NCBI RefSeq assembly: GCF_002967765.1
Contig: NZ_PUHY01000004.1
Span: 62,001 to 126,000, forward strand
Direction: 5' to 3'
DNA: 64,000 bases
DNA from: Blastopirellula marina
GTDB taxonomy: Bacteria > Planctomycetota > Planctomycetia > Pirellulales > Pirellulaceae
This document shows positions 36,024-44,152 of this stretch, piece by piece. The notes under the pieces are model-generated. The model searched no databases and was not told the DNA's origin. It saw only the letters and a list, made by a program, of their open reading frames with translations. Position 1 is the first letter of the stretch. The number at the start of each line of letters is the position of its first letter. The position numbers were made by a program, and so were the translations under genes.

Positions 36024-38138
36024 TTACCAGTCACGCTCGACAGGAACGTAACGGCGCTGGTTTTCTTGTTGATTCTGCAATCGACGCATCAGCTCGCGGT
36101 CGCGGACGGCCTGGAGCATCTTCTGAGCTTCCTCCTTGGTCATAGGACGGGCTTCTTCCGTCGCTTGAGCATCTTCCTGACCAAGCTGGGGTGCCGCATT
36201 GGGCTGAGCTTCTTGGTCCTGAGGCTGCTCTTGCTCGGGATTCTGCTGAGCACCACCAGCGGACTGTTGCTGCTGATCCTGCTGCTGCTGATCCTGCTGC
36301 TGCTGATCCTGCTGCTGCTGATCCTGCTGCTGCTGATCCTGCTGCTGTTGGTCCTGTTGTTGTTGATCCTGTTGTTGTTGGTCCTGCTGCTGTTGATCCT
36401 GTTGTTGTTGGTCCTGCTGCTGTTGATCCTGTTGTTGTTGATCCTGTTGTTGTTGGTCTTGTTGCTGTTGGTCCTGTTGTTGATCCTGTTGTTGATCCTG
36501 TTGTTGATCCTGTTGTTGATCCTGCTGTTGATCCTGCTGTTGATCTTGCTGTTGATCTTGTTGTTGATCTTGTTGTTGTTGGTCTTGTTGTTGTTGGTCT
36601 TGTTGTTGTTGGTCTTGTTGTTCTTCTTTCTGAAGCTGGTCGATCAGCATTTGGGCCAGTTGAGCGTTGGCTCGGGCATCGGTGTCGTTGCCATTCGCTG
36701 CAAGGGCGTTTCGATAGTGCCCCAAGGCGGAGTTCAGTCGCTCGATCGCGGCTGGCTTGTCCTTCTCGGCCAGTTGAACCGCTTCTGCATAGTCGCAGTT
36801 GCCGAGGTTGTACCGGGCCTTCGCGTCGAGGGCTTTGTTGCCGGTGGCTAAGGTCTGGGTGAAAAGGTGGCGGGCAGCTTCTAACTGTCCACCGCGATAT
36901 TGGGCGACCGCTTGGTTGTAGAGAAGCTGCGGCGAGTTGGGATCGTCGGCGGCGGCTTCTTGGTACGAACTGAGCGCGGTTTCAACGTCGCCAGCGTGCA
37001 AGGCCTCGTTCCCTTGCTTAACCAGGCTTTCCGTCGGTGCGGCAGCTGCGATGTTGGTGGCCAACAGGCAGAACGCAATCGCAGCGGCTGTGGTCGACTT
37101 GCCAAACCATCTCGTGCTCAGCAGCGATGGCTTGGGTGCCCGAGCCGTGGCTGGCAGCAAGGTATCGATCACCAGCAGCAACAAGCCGGCACCCACGAAC
37201 CATTGAAAGCGGGGGATATAGCTGTTGATGCGTGCGGTTTCGAAGTCTTGCTCTTCGACTTGTTCGACATAGTTGTGGTAAACCTGATCCATAGCAACCT
37301 GTTTCGTTCCCGCGGGGATGTAAGCACCGCCCCCTTCCAGGGCGACTTGTTTGAGGGTGGAACCGTCCATCTTCGACCAGACCTGTTCGCCTTGATATTC
37401 AACGAACGAACGACGCGAATGGGTATCGGGAATCCGTGCTCCTTGATCCATGTCGCCGAGGCCGACGGTGAAGATGCGGATGTCTCTTTCATCATGCAAT
37501 TGCTGGGCCACCTTGACCGGTTGGCTCTCTTGATCTTCGCCGTCCGTGAAGACAACGATTGCCTGATGGTTTCCGGTTTCATCCAGGAAGCCTTCGGCGG
37601 CCATTTTCAACGCGTCGCCCAGCCGGGAACCGCCGACCGCGATGTCGTGCGGTCCGACTTCGGCGAGTGTCTTCTTGAAGTCATGGTGATGACTGGTCAG
37701 GGGAACCATTTGCCGCGAATCCCCAGAGAAGACGACTAGCCCAACGCGATCGCCTGCCATGGCATCGGTCATGTCTTCGATCTGCTGCTTGGCTCGCTGC
37801 AGCCGGTTGGGCGTGGCGTCCTCGGCCAGCATCGATCGAGAGACGTCCAAGACGAACATCACTTCGATTCCTCGCTGCGGGACTTCTCGCCAAACTTTGC
37901 CCCAGCGGACGTCGACCAAGGCCGCGATCAGGGCGATCATTGCGGCGACGACTAACAGGCTTTTCACGAAGTATCGTTTCGAGCCGTTCTTGGCGGCAAA
38001 CCGGTGTAGGAGGTTCGCCGTGGCGAAGCGTGCTAAAGCACGGTGCCGGGCGACGATCGCCACGCCGAGGACAACCACCACGGCCGCGACCATCCAAAGC
38101 CAGTACAGGCTCGTCAAGTTGCCAAATTGAATATCCAC
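36024..38138 (-). CDS. BatB/BatC fusion: VWA + TPR + Asp/Gln repeat
   Basis: A 704-residue membrane protein: N-terminal helices, a VWA domain with MIDAS motif LDVSRSMLAEDATP (about 95-110), a third membrane segment near 320-345, TPR units (AGDVETALSSYQEAAADDP..., about 380-490), then a low-complexity block of DQQQ and DQQQQ units from about residue 505 to 625 and an acidic tail. VWA plus TPR in one chain combines what Bacteroides carry as BatB and BatC. It starts 7 bp after BatA with GAGGG before the ATG. The protein likely forms a membrane complex with BatA under control of MoxR. Confidence 0.9.
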   Translation of the reverse strand: MDIQFGNLTSLYWLWMVAAVVVVLGVAIVARHRALARFATANLLHRFAAKNGSKRYFVKSLLVVAAMIALIAALVDVRWGKVWREVPQRGIEVMFVLDVSRSMLAEDATPNRLQRAKQQIEDMTDAMAGDRVGLVVFSGDSRQMVPLTSHHHDFKKTLAEVGPHDIAVGGSRLGDALKMAAEGFLDETGNHQAIVVFTDGEDQESQPVKVAQQLHDERDIRIFTVGLGDMDQGARIPDTHSRRSFVEYQGEQVWSKMDGSTLKQVALEGGGAYIPAGTKQVAMDQVYHNYVEQVEEQDFETARINSYIPRFQWFVGAGLLLLVIDTLLPATARAPKPSLLSTRWFGKSTTAAAIAFCLLATNIAAAAPTESLVKQGNEALHAGDVETALSSYQEAAADDPNSPQLLYNQAVAQYRGGQLEAARHLFTQTLATGNKALDAKARYNLGNCDYAEAVQLAEKDKPAAIERLNSALGHYRNALAANGNDTDARANAQLAQMLIDQLQKEEQQDQQQQDQQQQDQQQQDQQQDQQQDQQQDQQQDQQQDQQQDQQQDQQQDQQQQDQQQQDQQQQDQQQQDQQQQDQQQQDQQQQDQQQQDQQQQDQQQQDQQQQDQQQQDQQQQDQQQQSAGGAQQNPEQEQPQDQEAQPNAAPQLGQEDAQATEEARPMTKEEAQKMLQAVRDRELMRRLQNQQENQRRYVPVERDW
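36264..36622 (-). repeat. Coding minisatellite of (Asp-Gln)n units
   Basis: About two dozen in-frame units of 12 nt (DQQQ) and 15 nt (DQQQQ) in the BatB/C gene. Most of the 12-nt units are grouped together, and identical 15-nt copies (tgatcctgctgctgc) form a run near 36280-36350. This block-wise synonymous pattern points to slippage or unequal recombination. Long plus-strand poly-Leu frames across it are artefacts. Confidence 0.85.
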
Positions 38139-38145
38139 GGTTCCC

Positions 38146-39225
38146 TCACTCGGTTATCTTGCGGAAGACGGTATTGCTAAGGACGATTTGAGTGGCCAAG
38201 ATCCAGAAGGCGGCCAACACCAACGGAGGCAGGTTCCACATTCCAGCATGGATCGGTTCGATGGCCAATTCGCGATAGTCGACGAAGTGCTTGGCTTCGA
38301 CACGGCTCTTTTCCATCTGATCGATCTCGCTGTAGATCTTTTCCAGCGATTCGGTGTCGGTCGCACGGTAGTACTGACCACCTGTGGCTTCAGCGACTTT
38401 CTTGAGGGTGGCTTCGTCAATGTTGACTTGCGCCATCTGGAAAGTCTTTCGCCCGGTGAACGGATCAATCACCGGCACCGGAGCTTGCCCCTTGGTGCCG
38501 ACGCCGATGGTGTACACCTTCACATCCATGGTGGCGGCCAGTTCCGCGGCGACGATCGGATCAACGTCGCCCGCGTTGTTCTCGCCGTCGGTCAGCAGGA
38601 TGACGACTTTGCTTTTCAGCTTCTGCTTGTCACCCTCGCCCAAGGCGGAAAGTTTCTCGACGGCTAAGCCCAAGGCATCCCCGATGGCGGTCCCGTCTTC
38701 GCTGCGATCCATCGCGATTTGCGTGTTGTCCAATTGCTTGATCATGTAAGGATGATCGAGCGTCGGTGGTGCGAGGCCGTCGGCATGACGGGCGAATGTC
38801 ACCAGGCCGACCAGGTCGCTGGTGCGACCGGAAAGCTGGTCGTCGCCGGCGATGAACTTCGAGGCAACGTCCTTCACGGCAGTTAAGCGATCGACCGGTT
38901 GGCCGTCGACTTGGAAGTCCATCGCTTGCATGCTGCCCGAGCGATCAACCACCATTTCAATGGCGATCCCTTCGCTGTCGACGACCGTGTGTTTACGTCC
39001 CTCCTGGGGTCGAGCCAAGGCCACCACCAACAAGATGATCGCGGCAACTCGCAATGCGGAAGGAACCCACTGCAGACGTTGTTTCCAGGTAGGCGATAGG
39101 CCTGCCAGGAGACCGGTTGAACTGAATGGAATGGCCGTCTTTCGCCGTCCTTTGACCATCCACCAAACGAGTGGAGGGACCAGGAAAAGCAGCAAAAGAA
39201 ACCAGGCCGAAGGTCCATGAAACAT
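38146..39225 (-). CDS. BatA: VWA-domain membrane protein
   Basis: A 359-residue protein: two N-terminal membrane segments (SAWFLLLLFLVPPLVWWMVK; RVAAIILLVVALARP), a VWA domain with intact MIDAS residues in VVDRSGSMQAMDF and LLTDGENNAGD, and a C-terminal membrane segment (LVLAAFWILATQIVLS). It is the usual size and topology of BatA. Its ATG overlaps the stop of the upstream gene by one base (TAATG). The role in the MoxR/Bat system is as the metal-binding adhesion-type subunit; in Bacteroides the Bat proteins were linked to aerotolerance, though the molecular target is unclear. Confidence 0.92.
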   Translation of the reverse strand: MFHGPSAWFLLLLFLVPPLVWWMVKGRRKTAIPFSSTGLLAGLSPTWKQRLQWVPSALRVAAIILLVVALARPQEGRKHTVVDSEGIAIEMVVDRSGSMQAMDFQVDGQPVDRLTAVKDVASKFIAGDDQLSGRTSDLVGLVTFARHADGLAPPTLDHPYMIKQLDNTQIAMDRSEDGTAIGDALGLAVEKLSALGEGDKQKLKSKVVILLTDGENNAGDVDPIVAAELAATMDVKVYTIGVGTKGQAPVPVIDPFTGRKTFQMAQVNIDEATLKKVAEATGGQYYRATDTESLEKIYSEIDQMEKSRVEAKHFVDYRELAIEPIHAGMWNLPPLVLAAFWILATQIVLSNTVFRKITE

Positions 39226-40283
39226 TAGGCGTTCTCCTTAGCTGCTTCGGACGAAGGATTTGTTTTCTTTTCGATTGCAGACTGCTCGATGAACTGAGTC
39301 GCCCGCTGAATTGCTTGATGGGCATCGTCCTGTCCCGGTTGGAACTGAGCGAACTTGACCAGGTCGGCCAGCGACAGGAAGACACGCAACGTGCCTCGTT
39401 GACCGTCGTCAAGCCGCGAACTGGAGGCGGTTTGATCGAGGAATTCTTCGGTCGTCAGCTTGGGAGCTGCGATGCCGAACTGGTTCTCGATGTATTGCCG
39501 CACGATCGTAGTCAGGCGAACGTAGTACTGCTCGGTCAGGCCTTGTTCCAACAAATTGCTCTGCTGAAGGTCAGCCAATTCTGCCAAGGCACGATCCTTC
39601 GCACTGCGTCGCGAACTGCGGCCAGGCCAGACCAACAAGGCGACGCCGGCCAAGGCCAACGCGGCGCCACTTCCGATCGACCAGACCAGCCAAGTGTGGC
39701 TTGGCTCTTCGGTGATCGGCATGTCGACGACATCCTTGATGTCACGAAATTTCATTGGGTCAGGCGTTCCTTCCAGGACGCTGGTGATCGCCACATTAAG
39801 TGCTGGCGTCTCGACAACATCGTGGGAAGTCGTGCTGCTGGAGGGAGCCGCTTCACGCCGATCGGAATAGGCGATCGCGATCGACGGAAGCGTTTGCTCT
39901 CCAGGCACAAGGCTTTCGACTTGATAGCGGCGAATCCACTGGCGACCATTGGCCGTCGGAATATCGGCCGTTTCGACCATGCTGAGCACGTTGAATGTGC
40001 CGAGCGTTTTCGGTTGCTGCGGCAAGGTGACCAGCACGTCTTGTGGGGCATCGACCGTTAAGGTCAATGTCAATGGTTCGGCGACCTGGGCGGTGTCCTT
40101 GTCGAGGGTGACTTTCACTTCGACCGGACCTTGCGACTCGGTGCGGGTCATTGCTACTGGTGTGTTGTCGGCCGCAGGAAGTGTGGCCGTGGCGGTCGCA
40201 ACCAGCAGCAAGCTAAGTGCTGCCAGACGAATCGCCGACCCGACGTTCGGTCGAGTGGTGCGAGGCAGGGTACGTGAAATCAT
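39225..40283 (-). CDS. BatD-like membrane protein between DUF58 and BatA
   Basis: A 352-residue protein: a signal peptide (IRLAALSLLLVATATATLPA), a beta-rich exported domain (about 30-200, EPLTLTLTVDAPQDVLVTLP resembles the repeat of BatD), one membrane segment (TWLVWSIGSGAALALAGVAL, about 205-230) and a cytoplasmic helical tail (TTIVRQYIENQFGI) of the kind seen in DUF4381-type neighbours of MoxR/BatA. The ATG at 40283 overlaps the DUF58 stop as ATGA, so I use it, not the ATG at 40292. It is probably a periplasm-facing partner of the two VWA proteins. Confidence 0.82.
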   Translation of the reverse strand: MISRTLPRTTRPNVGSAIRLAALSLLLVATATATLPAADNTPVAMTRTESQGPVEVKVTLDKDTAQVAEPLTLTLTVDAPQDVLVTLPQQPKTLGTFNVLSMVETADIPTANGRQWIRRYQVESLVPGEQTLPSIAIAYSDRREAAPSSSTTSHDVVETPALNVAITSVLEGTPDPMKFRDIKDVVDMPITEEPSHTWLVWSIGSGAALALAGVALLVWPGRSSRRSAKDRALAELADLQQSNLLEQGLTEQYYVRLTTIVRQYIENQFGIAAPKLTTEEFLDQTASSSRLDDGQRGTLRVFLSLADLVKFAQFQPGQDDAHQAIQRATQFIEQSAIEKKTNPSSEAAKENA

Positions 40284-41155
40284 CGGCGGCACTCCCTTTG
40301 GTGAAAAAACTTGCGTAGTGGGTCGACGAAATCTTCCCCGGTTTGAACGTGAATCGGATCCATGCGGAGCCGTTTGAAAAGTTGGTCTCGCTGCTCGGCC
40401 AACTGTTGGGCTTGCTGCGCGTAAAGTTGACGTTGGTAGTGGCTTGAAGTATCGATCATGACGACCTGGCCGGTTTCCGAATCGACGAGTTCGAGCAAAC
40501 CAACATTGGGAAGTTCAAACTCCCGGCGATCGGAAACGATGATCGGGATGATGTCGTGCTTCCTGCGTGCGACCTTCAATGCCTGCTCGTAGCCGGCGTC
40601 TTGGAAGTCGCTGATCAGGAACACAATCGAGCGGCGTTTGGCCGTGTGGTTTAAATGTTCGAGCACGCGGGTAATGTTGGTGCCATGCCCCATCGGTTGG
40701 CAGTACAGCAGTTCGCGAATGACGCGTAACACGTGTCGCGATCCACTGCGTGGAGGAATGGCTTTCTCGATGTCGTCGGTGAACAAAGTAAGGGCGACCT
40801 TGTCGTTGTTGCTGATCGCAGAGAATGCCAGCGACGCACCCAGTTCGGCGACAAGTTCTCGCTTCGACTGCCAATGCGTTCCCAGGCCTTGCGAGGCACT
40901 GAGGTCGACGAGTAGCGTGGCGGTGAGTTGGCGTTCCTCGCGAAACAGTTTCACGAAAGGTTCGCCGGTTCGGGCGGTGACGTTCCAGTCGATCGCACGG
41001 ATGTCGTCGCCGATGCGGTAAGGCCGAACTTCCTCGAATTCGACACCTCGTCCCTTAAAGGCCGAGTGGTACTGACCGGCGAGCATGTTGTCGGCCAGAT
41101 GCGAGGTGCGTATCTGGATGCGGCGAATTTTCTGTAAGACTTCGCGGGGGATCAT
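40280..41155 (-). CDS. DUF58 protein (VWA-like) of the Bat operon
   Basis: A 291-residue protein with the DUF58 core FKGRGVEFEEVRPYRIGDDI (about 35-55), RAIDWNVTARTGEPFVKLF and a VWA-like DLSASQGLGT site. DUF58 genes accompany MoxR ATPases almost without exception. The frame is open to 41347, but the family N-terminus IPREVLQKIRRIQIRT begins at the ATG at 41155. There is no membrane segment, so it is cytoplasmic. It starts 109 bp after the MoxR stop. Confidence 0.92.
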   Translation of the reverse strand: MIPREVLQKIRRIQIRTSHLADNMLAGQYHSAFKGRGVEFEEVRPYRIGDDIRAIDWNVTARTGEPFVKLFREERQLTATLLVDLSASQGLGTHWQSKRELVAELGASLAFSAISNNDKVALTLFTDDIEKAIPPRSGSRHVLRVIRELLYCQPMGHGTNITRVLEHLNHTAKRRSIVFLISDFQDAGYEQALKVARRKHDIIPIIVSDRREFELPNVGLLELVDSETGQVVMIDTSSHYQRQLYAQQAQQLAEQRDQLFKRLRMDPIHVQTGEDFVDPLRKFFHQRECRR

Positions 41156-41264
41156 GTGGTTTCTCGTTAAACGATGTGTGGCAAAGAGAACTCCTATCGA
41201 TTGCGCCGCGGAGGAATTGGCCAAGTCACACCAACTGGCCAATCCTCGCACGACGTCTTCGCGC

Positions 41265-42278
41265 TTACGGGACAGCCACGTGGTCGAGGATCGAACGGAC
41301 CACGTCATCGGATGTCTTTTCCTCTGCTTCTGCTTCGTAGGTGACAATCAAACGATGGCGAAGCACATCTGGGGCAATCTCTTTAACGTCCCCTGGCACC
41401 ACGTAGCCGCGGCCGCTGAGGAACGCGTTCGCCTTAGCAGCCAAGGTTAGGCTGATCGTCGCACGAGGCGAAACGCCGTACTGAATCAGGTCGGCCAGCG
41501 GCAGGTTGTAGGCACCTGGATCGCGGGTTGCCATGACCAAATCGACCACGTAATCACGCACCTTGTTGTCGACATAGATCTCGTCGACCAGGTCGCGTGC
41601 ACGGATGATTTCTTCTGGCGACAAGGTTGGCGAAACTTCGAGCGAAGTCTTCGTCCGGGACATTCGTTCGAGGATCTGGATTTCCTCATCACGGGTCGGA
41701 TGACCGACGAGAACCTTGAGCATGAACCGGTCCATCTGAGCTTCCGGGAGTGGGTAGGTTCCTTCCTGCTCGATTGGGTTTTGGGTTGCCATGACAAGGA
41801 AGGGATCGTCTAGTTTGTAGGTCGTATGACCAATGGTGACTTGCCGTTCTTGCATCGCTTCCAGCAAGGCACTTTGCACTTTGGCCGGGGCACGGTTAAT
41901 TTCGTCGGCGAGAATCAGGTTCGAGAAGATCGGACCCTTTTGGATCGCAAACTGCTGATCTTGCGGTCGGTAGATTTGGGTACCGATCAAGTCCGCTGGC
42001 AAAAGATCAGGCGTGAACTGAATACGCTGAAAGCCAGTGCTGATTCCTTTTGCCAAGCAAGCCACGGCGGTCGTCTTCGCGAGGCCAGGTACCCCTTCGA
42101 TCAACAAGTGACCGTTGGTTAGCAAGCCGACCTGCATGCGGTGGATCAATTGCCGCTGCCCGACAATCACTCGACCGATTTCGTCCAGCAAGCGGCGAAA
42201 TGGGGTGCTGCGGATTTTGATCTCTTCGGTTAGTTCGTTGATTCGACCGTGAGCCGAGTCTTGGGTATTTGTCACCAC
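41265..42278 (-). CDS. MoxR-family AAA+ ATPase
   Basis: A 337-residue chaperone-type ATPase with Walker A in GVPGLAKTTAVACLA (about 60-75), Walker B LILADEINRAPAKVQSALLEA with the MoxR glutamate, sensor-1 region FLVMATQNPIEQEGTYPLPE and PRATISLTLAAKANAFLSGR in the lid domain. It begins the Bat operon and probably remodels the VWA proteins downstream by ATP hydrolysis. The start is a GTG at 42278 with AGGA 9 nt before; the open frame continues to 42413 without family sequence. Confidence 0.92.
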   Translation of the reverse strand: MVTNTQDSAHGRINELTEEIKIRSTPFRRLLDEIGRVIVGQRQLIHRMQVGLLTNGHLLIEGVPGLAKTTAVACLAKGISTGFQRIQFTPDLLPADLIGTQIYRPQDQQFAIQKGPIFSNLILADEINRAPAKVQSALLEAMQERQVTIGHTTYKLDDPFLVMATQNPIEQEGTYPLPEAQMDRFMLKVLVGHPTRDEEIQILERMSRTKTSLEVSPTLSPEEIIRARDLVDEIYVDNKVRDYVVDLVMATRDPGAYNLPLADLIQYGVSPRATISLTLAAKANAFLSGRGYVVPGDVKEIAPDVLRHRLIVTYEAEAEEKTSDDVVRSILDHVAVP

Positions 42279-42778
42279 GATGAATGTTCCTCGATAAAGA
42301 AAGCAGGATAAATTTGCCTGACGTTGGTTTGCCATACGCGGCTCAGTGGAGGTGCAGCGAACGAGTCTGCACCAAGCCGCCAAGTAATAAGGCAACTTGT
42401 GTGCCAGAGGCATTTGAGCCTAGAAAACACGGCATTTCGTGCGATTGGGGTAAGAGTCGATGGGGCATTTTGCCCCACGGTGTCAAAGTGCCCCAGAAGA
42501 CAAAGCTTGCTTAAGTCGTCGAAAGCTGTTCAGCGCGGGAAGATCGTGACCGGATAAGACGAGTTGCCACAGAAGTCACAAAGTGCGTTGAAGATAGAAA
42601 CTTGTCTATCGACGAATTCTGTGTGCCCCGGGCATCTTGCCCGTGGAGCCCTGATACCAGCTTCGCACGGGCAAGATGCCCGGGGCACACGACGTCATCC
42701 CGTTTTCTTATCCGAGGAATCCGCGGGCAAATTTATCTTCTCTCGGTGGGCTCGATGACGTCTGTCGTCAATCATCTG
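42279..42778. other. Intergenic region between MoxR and the NtrC-type gene
   Basis: No gene is seen in 500 bp. It contains the long inverted repeat at 42621-42690; the remainder, nearest MoxR, should hold the Bat operon promoter. Confidence 0.6.
42621..42690. repeat. Perfect 25-bp inverted repeat (REP/MITE-like)
   Basis: The left arm 42621-42645 (starts GTGTGCCCCGGG) and the right arm 42666-42690 (ends CCCGGGGCACAC) are exact reverse complements around a 20-nt loop. Each arm contains ATCTTGCCCGTG or its complement. There is no T tract on either side, so it is not a standard terminator. The form resembles dispersed palindromic elements (REPIN/MITE), which cannot be confirmed from one copy. 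Confidence 0.8.
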
Positions 42779-44152
42779 CTAATCACTGACGCCGTATTGT
42801 TTGAGCTTGCGATAGAGGGTTTTGCGATCGAGGCCGAGGATTTGGGCGGCGACCGACTTGTTGTTGTCGACCGCTTGGAGGACGTGCAGGATGTAGCGGC
42901 GTTCGACCTCTTGGACGGGGACGAGTTCGCTGGGGTCGTCGCCGCCGATGAAAACCTGCGAACTACGATAGTCGCGAATCTTTTCCGGGAGATCGTCCAC
43001 CGCGATCTTGTCGAACGGGGTGAGCGCGACGGCGCGTTCCATCACATTTCGCAGCTCACGAACGTTGCCTGGCCACGCGTAGTTGAGCAGACGTTCGGCG
43101 GCTGGTTCCGAGATGCCGACGACGTTCCGTTGCGATCGCTGCGAAGCGAGTTGCACGAATCGCTGAGCGAGGAGGAGCGTATCGGTACCGCGAGCACGTA
43201 GCGGGGGGAGGTCGAGTTGGATGACGTTGATACGATAGAAGAGGTCTTCGCGAAATCGTCCTTCTTCCACTTCGGTGAGAAGGTCGCGGTTGGTAGCCGT
43301 GATTACGCGAACATCGAATGGCATCTCTTTGTCGCCACCCACCGGGCGAACGCGGCTTTCTTCCAACGCACGCAGCAGTTTGGGCTGCACGGCCAAAGGG
43401 AGCTCGCCGATTTCGTCGAGGAAGAGCGTCCCCTTCTCGGCTTGAAAGAATAGCCCGCGACGTTCGGCTTTCGCATCGGTAAACGCTCCTTTCGCATGCC
43501 CGAACAATTCACTTTCGAGCAATGCTTCCGGGAGTGCGGCACAATTGACCGGAATGAAAGGACCACTGCTGCGTTGGCTGCGACGATGAATCGAACGGGC
43601 GACCAGTTCCTTACCGGTACCACTCTCACCGCATACCAACACAGCAGTCTCGGTGGTTGCAATGCGCGAGATTTGATCGTACAGCTTGGTCATCACGGGG
43701 CTGCCGCCGATCATTTCCTCGAAGTGATCGCTTTGCTCCGTCCCTTCGCTGAGCAGTTTCACTTTCTCTTGAAGTTGCCGATGTTTCACGGCCCGGGAGA
43801 GCGTGATGGCCAGCAGTTCCATTTCGATCGGCTTGGTGACGAAGTCGTACGCCCCAGCTCGGATGGCAGCGACCGCTGTTTCCAGGCTGCCAAAGGCGGT
43901 CATGACAATGACGGGAATGTCGGGACGGTTGGCACAAACGCGTTCACAAAGCTCGGTGCCGCTCATTCCTTTCATCCGAAGATCGGTCAGCAAGACGTCG
44001 AAGTCTTCGGTCTTGACCAGTTCGATGGCCTCGTCGGCCGATGTTCGCCAGGTTGGTTGAAAGCCACGGAAACGAAGATCGGTCTCCAGTAACTGGCACA
44101 TGTTGGCTTCGTCGTCGACGATCAGGACGCGGCCGTTGTTGTTGGATTCCAT
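42779..44152 (-). CDS. Sigma-54-dependent response regulator, NtrC family
   Basis: A 457-residue protein in three parts: receiver (1-125, phosphoacceptor D57 in LLTDLRM), AAA+ sigma-54 activator (145-380, Walker A GESGTGKE 175-182, Walker B FLDEIGE) and C-terminal Fis-like helix-turn-helix ([20 protein letters not shown]). The sigma-54 contact loop reads GAFTDA (222-227) rather than the consensus GAFTGA. It is phosphorylated by the kinase encoded just upstream, whose TAA is directly followed by this ATG. Target promoters are not evident. Confidence 0.95.
   Translation of the reverse strand: MESNNNGRVLIVDDEANMCQLLETDLRFRGFQPTWRTSADEAIELVKTEDFDVLLTDLRMKGMSGTELCERVCANRPDIPVIVMTAFGSLETAVAAIRAGAYDFVTKPIEMELLAITLSRAVKHRQLQEKVKLLSEGTEQSDHFEEMIGGSPVMTKLYDQISRIATTETAVLVCGESGTGKELVARSIHRRSQRSSGPFIPVNCAALPEALLESELFGHAKGAFTDAKAERRGLFFQAEKGTLFLDEIGELPLAVQPKLLRALEESRVRPVGGDKEMPFDVRVITATNRDLLTEVEEGRFREDLFYRINVIQLDLPPLRARGTDTLLLAQRFVQLASQRSQRNVVGISEPAAERLLNYAWPGNVRELRNVMERAVALTPFDKIAVDDLPEKIRDYRSSQVFIGGDDPSELVPVQEVERRYILHVLQAVDNNKSVAAQILGLDRKTLYRKLKQYGVSD

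Noticed and set aside
36066-36862. Long plus-strand frames giving poly-Leu/Ile and Pro-Ala-Asp-Val repeats
   Set aside because: They are the antisense frames of the Asp/Gln minisatellite in the BatB-TPR gene; the repeat has no stop codons in several frames and the sense protein has domains on both sides.
42564-42758. Open frame across the 25-bp inverted repeat
   Set aside because: The translation is dominated by the palindrome and has no independent support.
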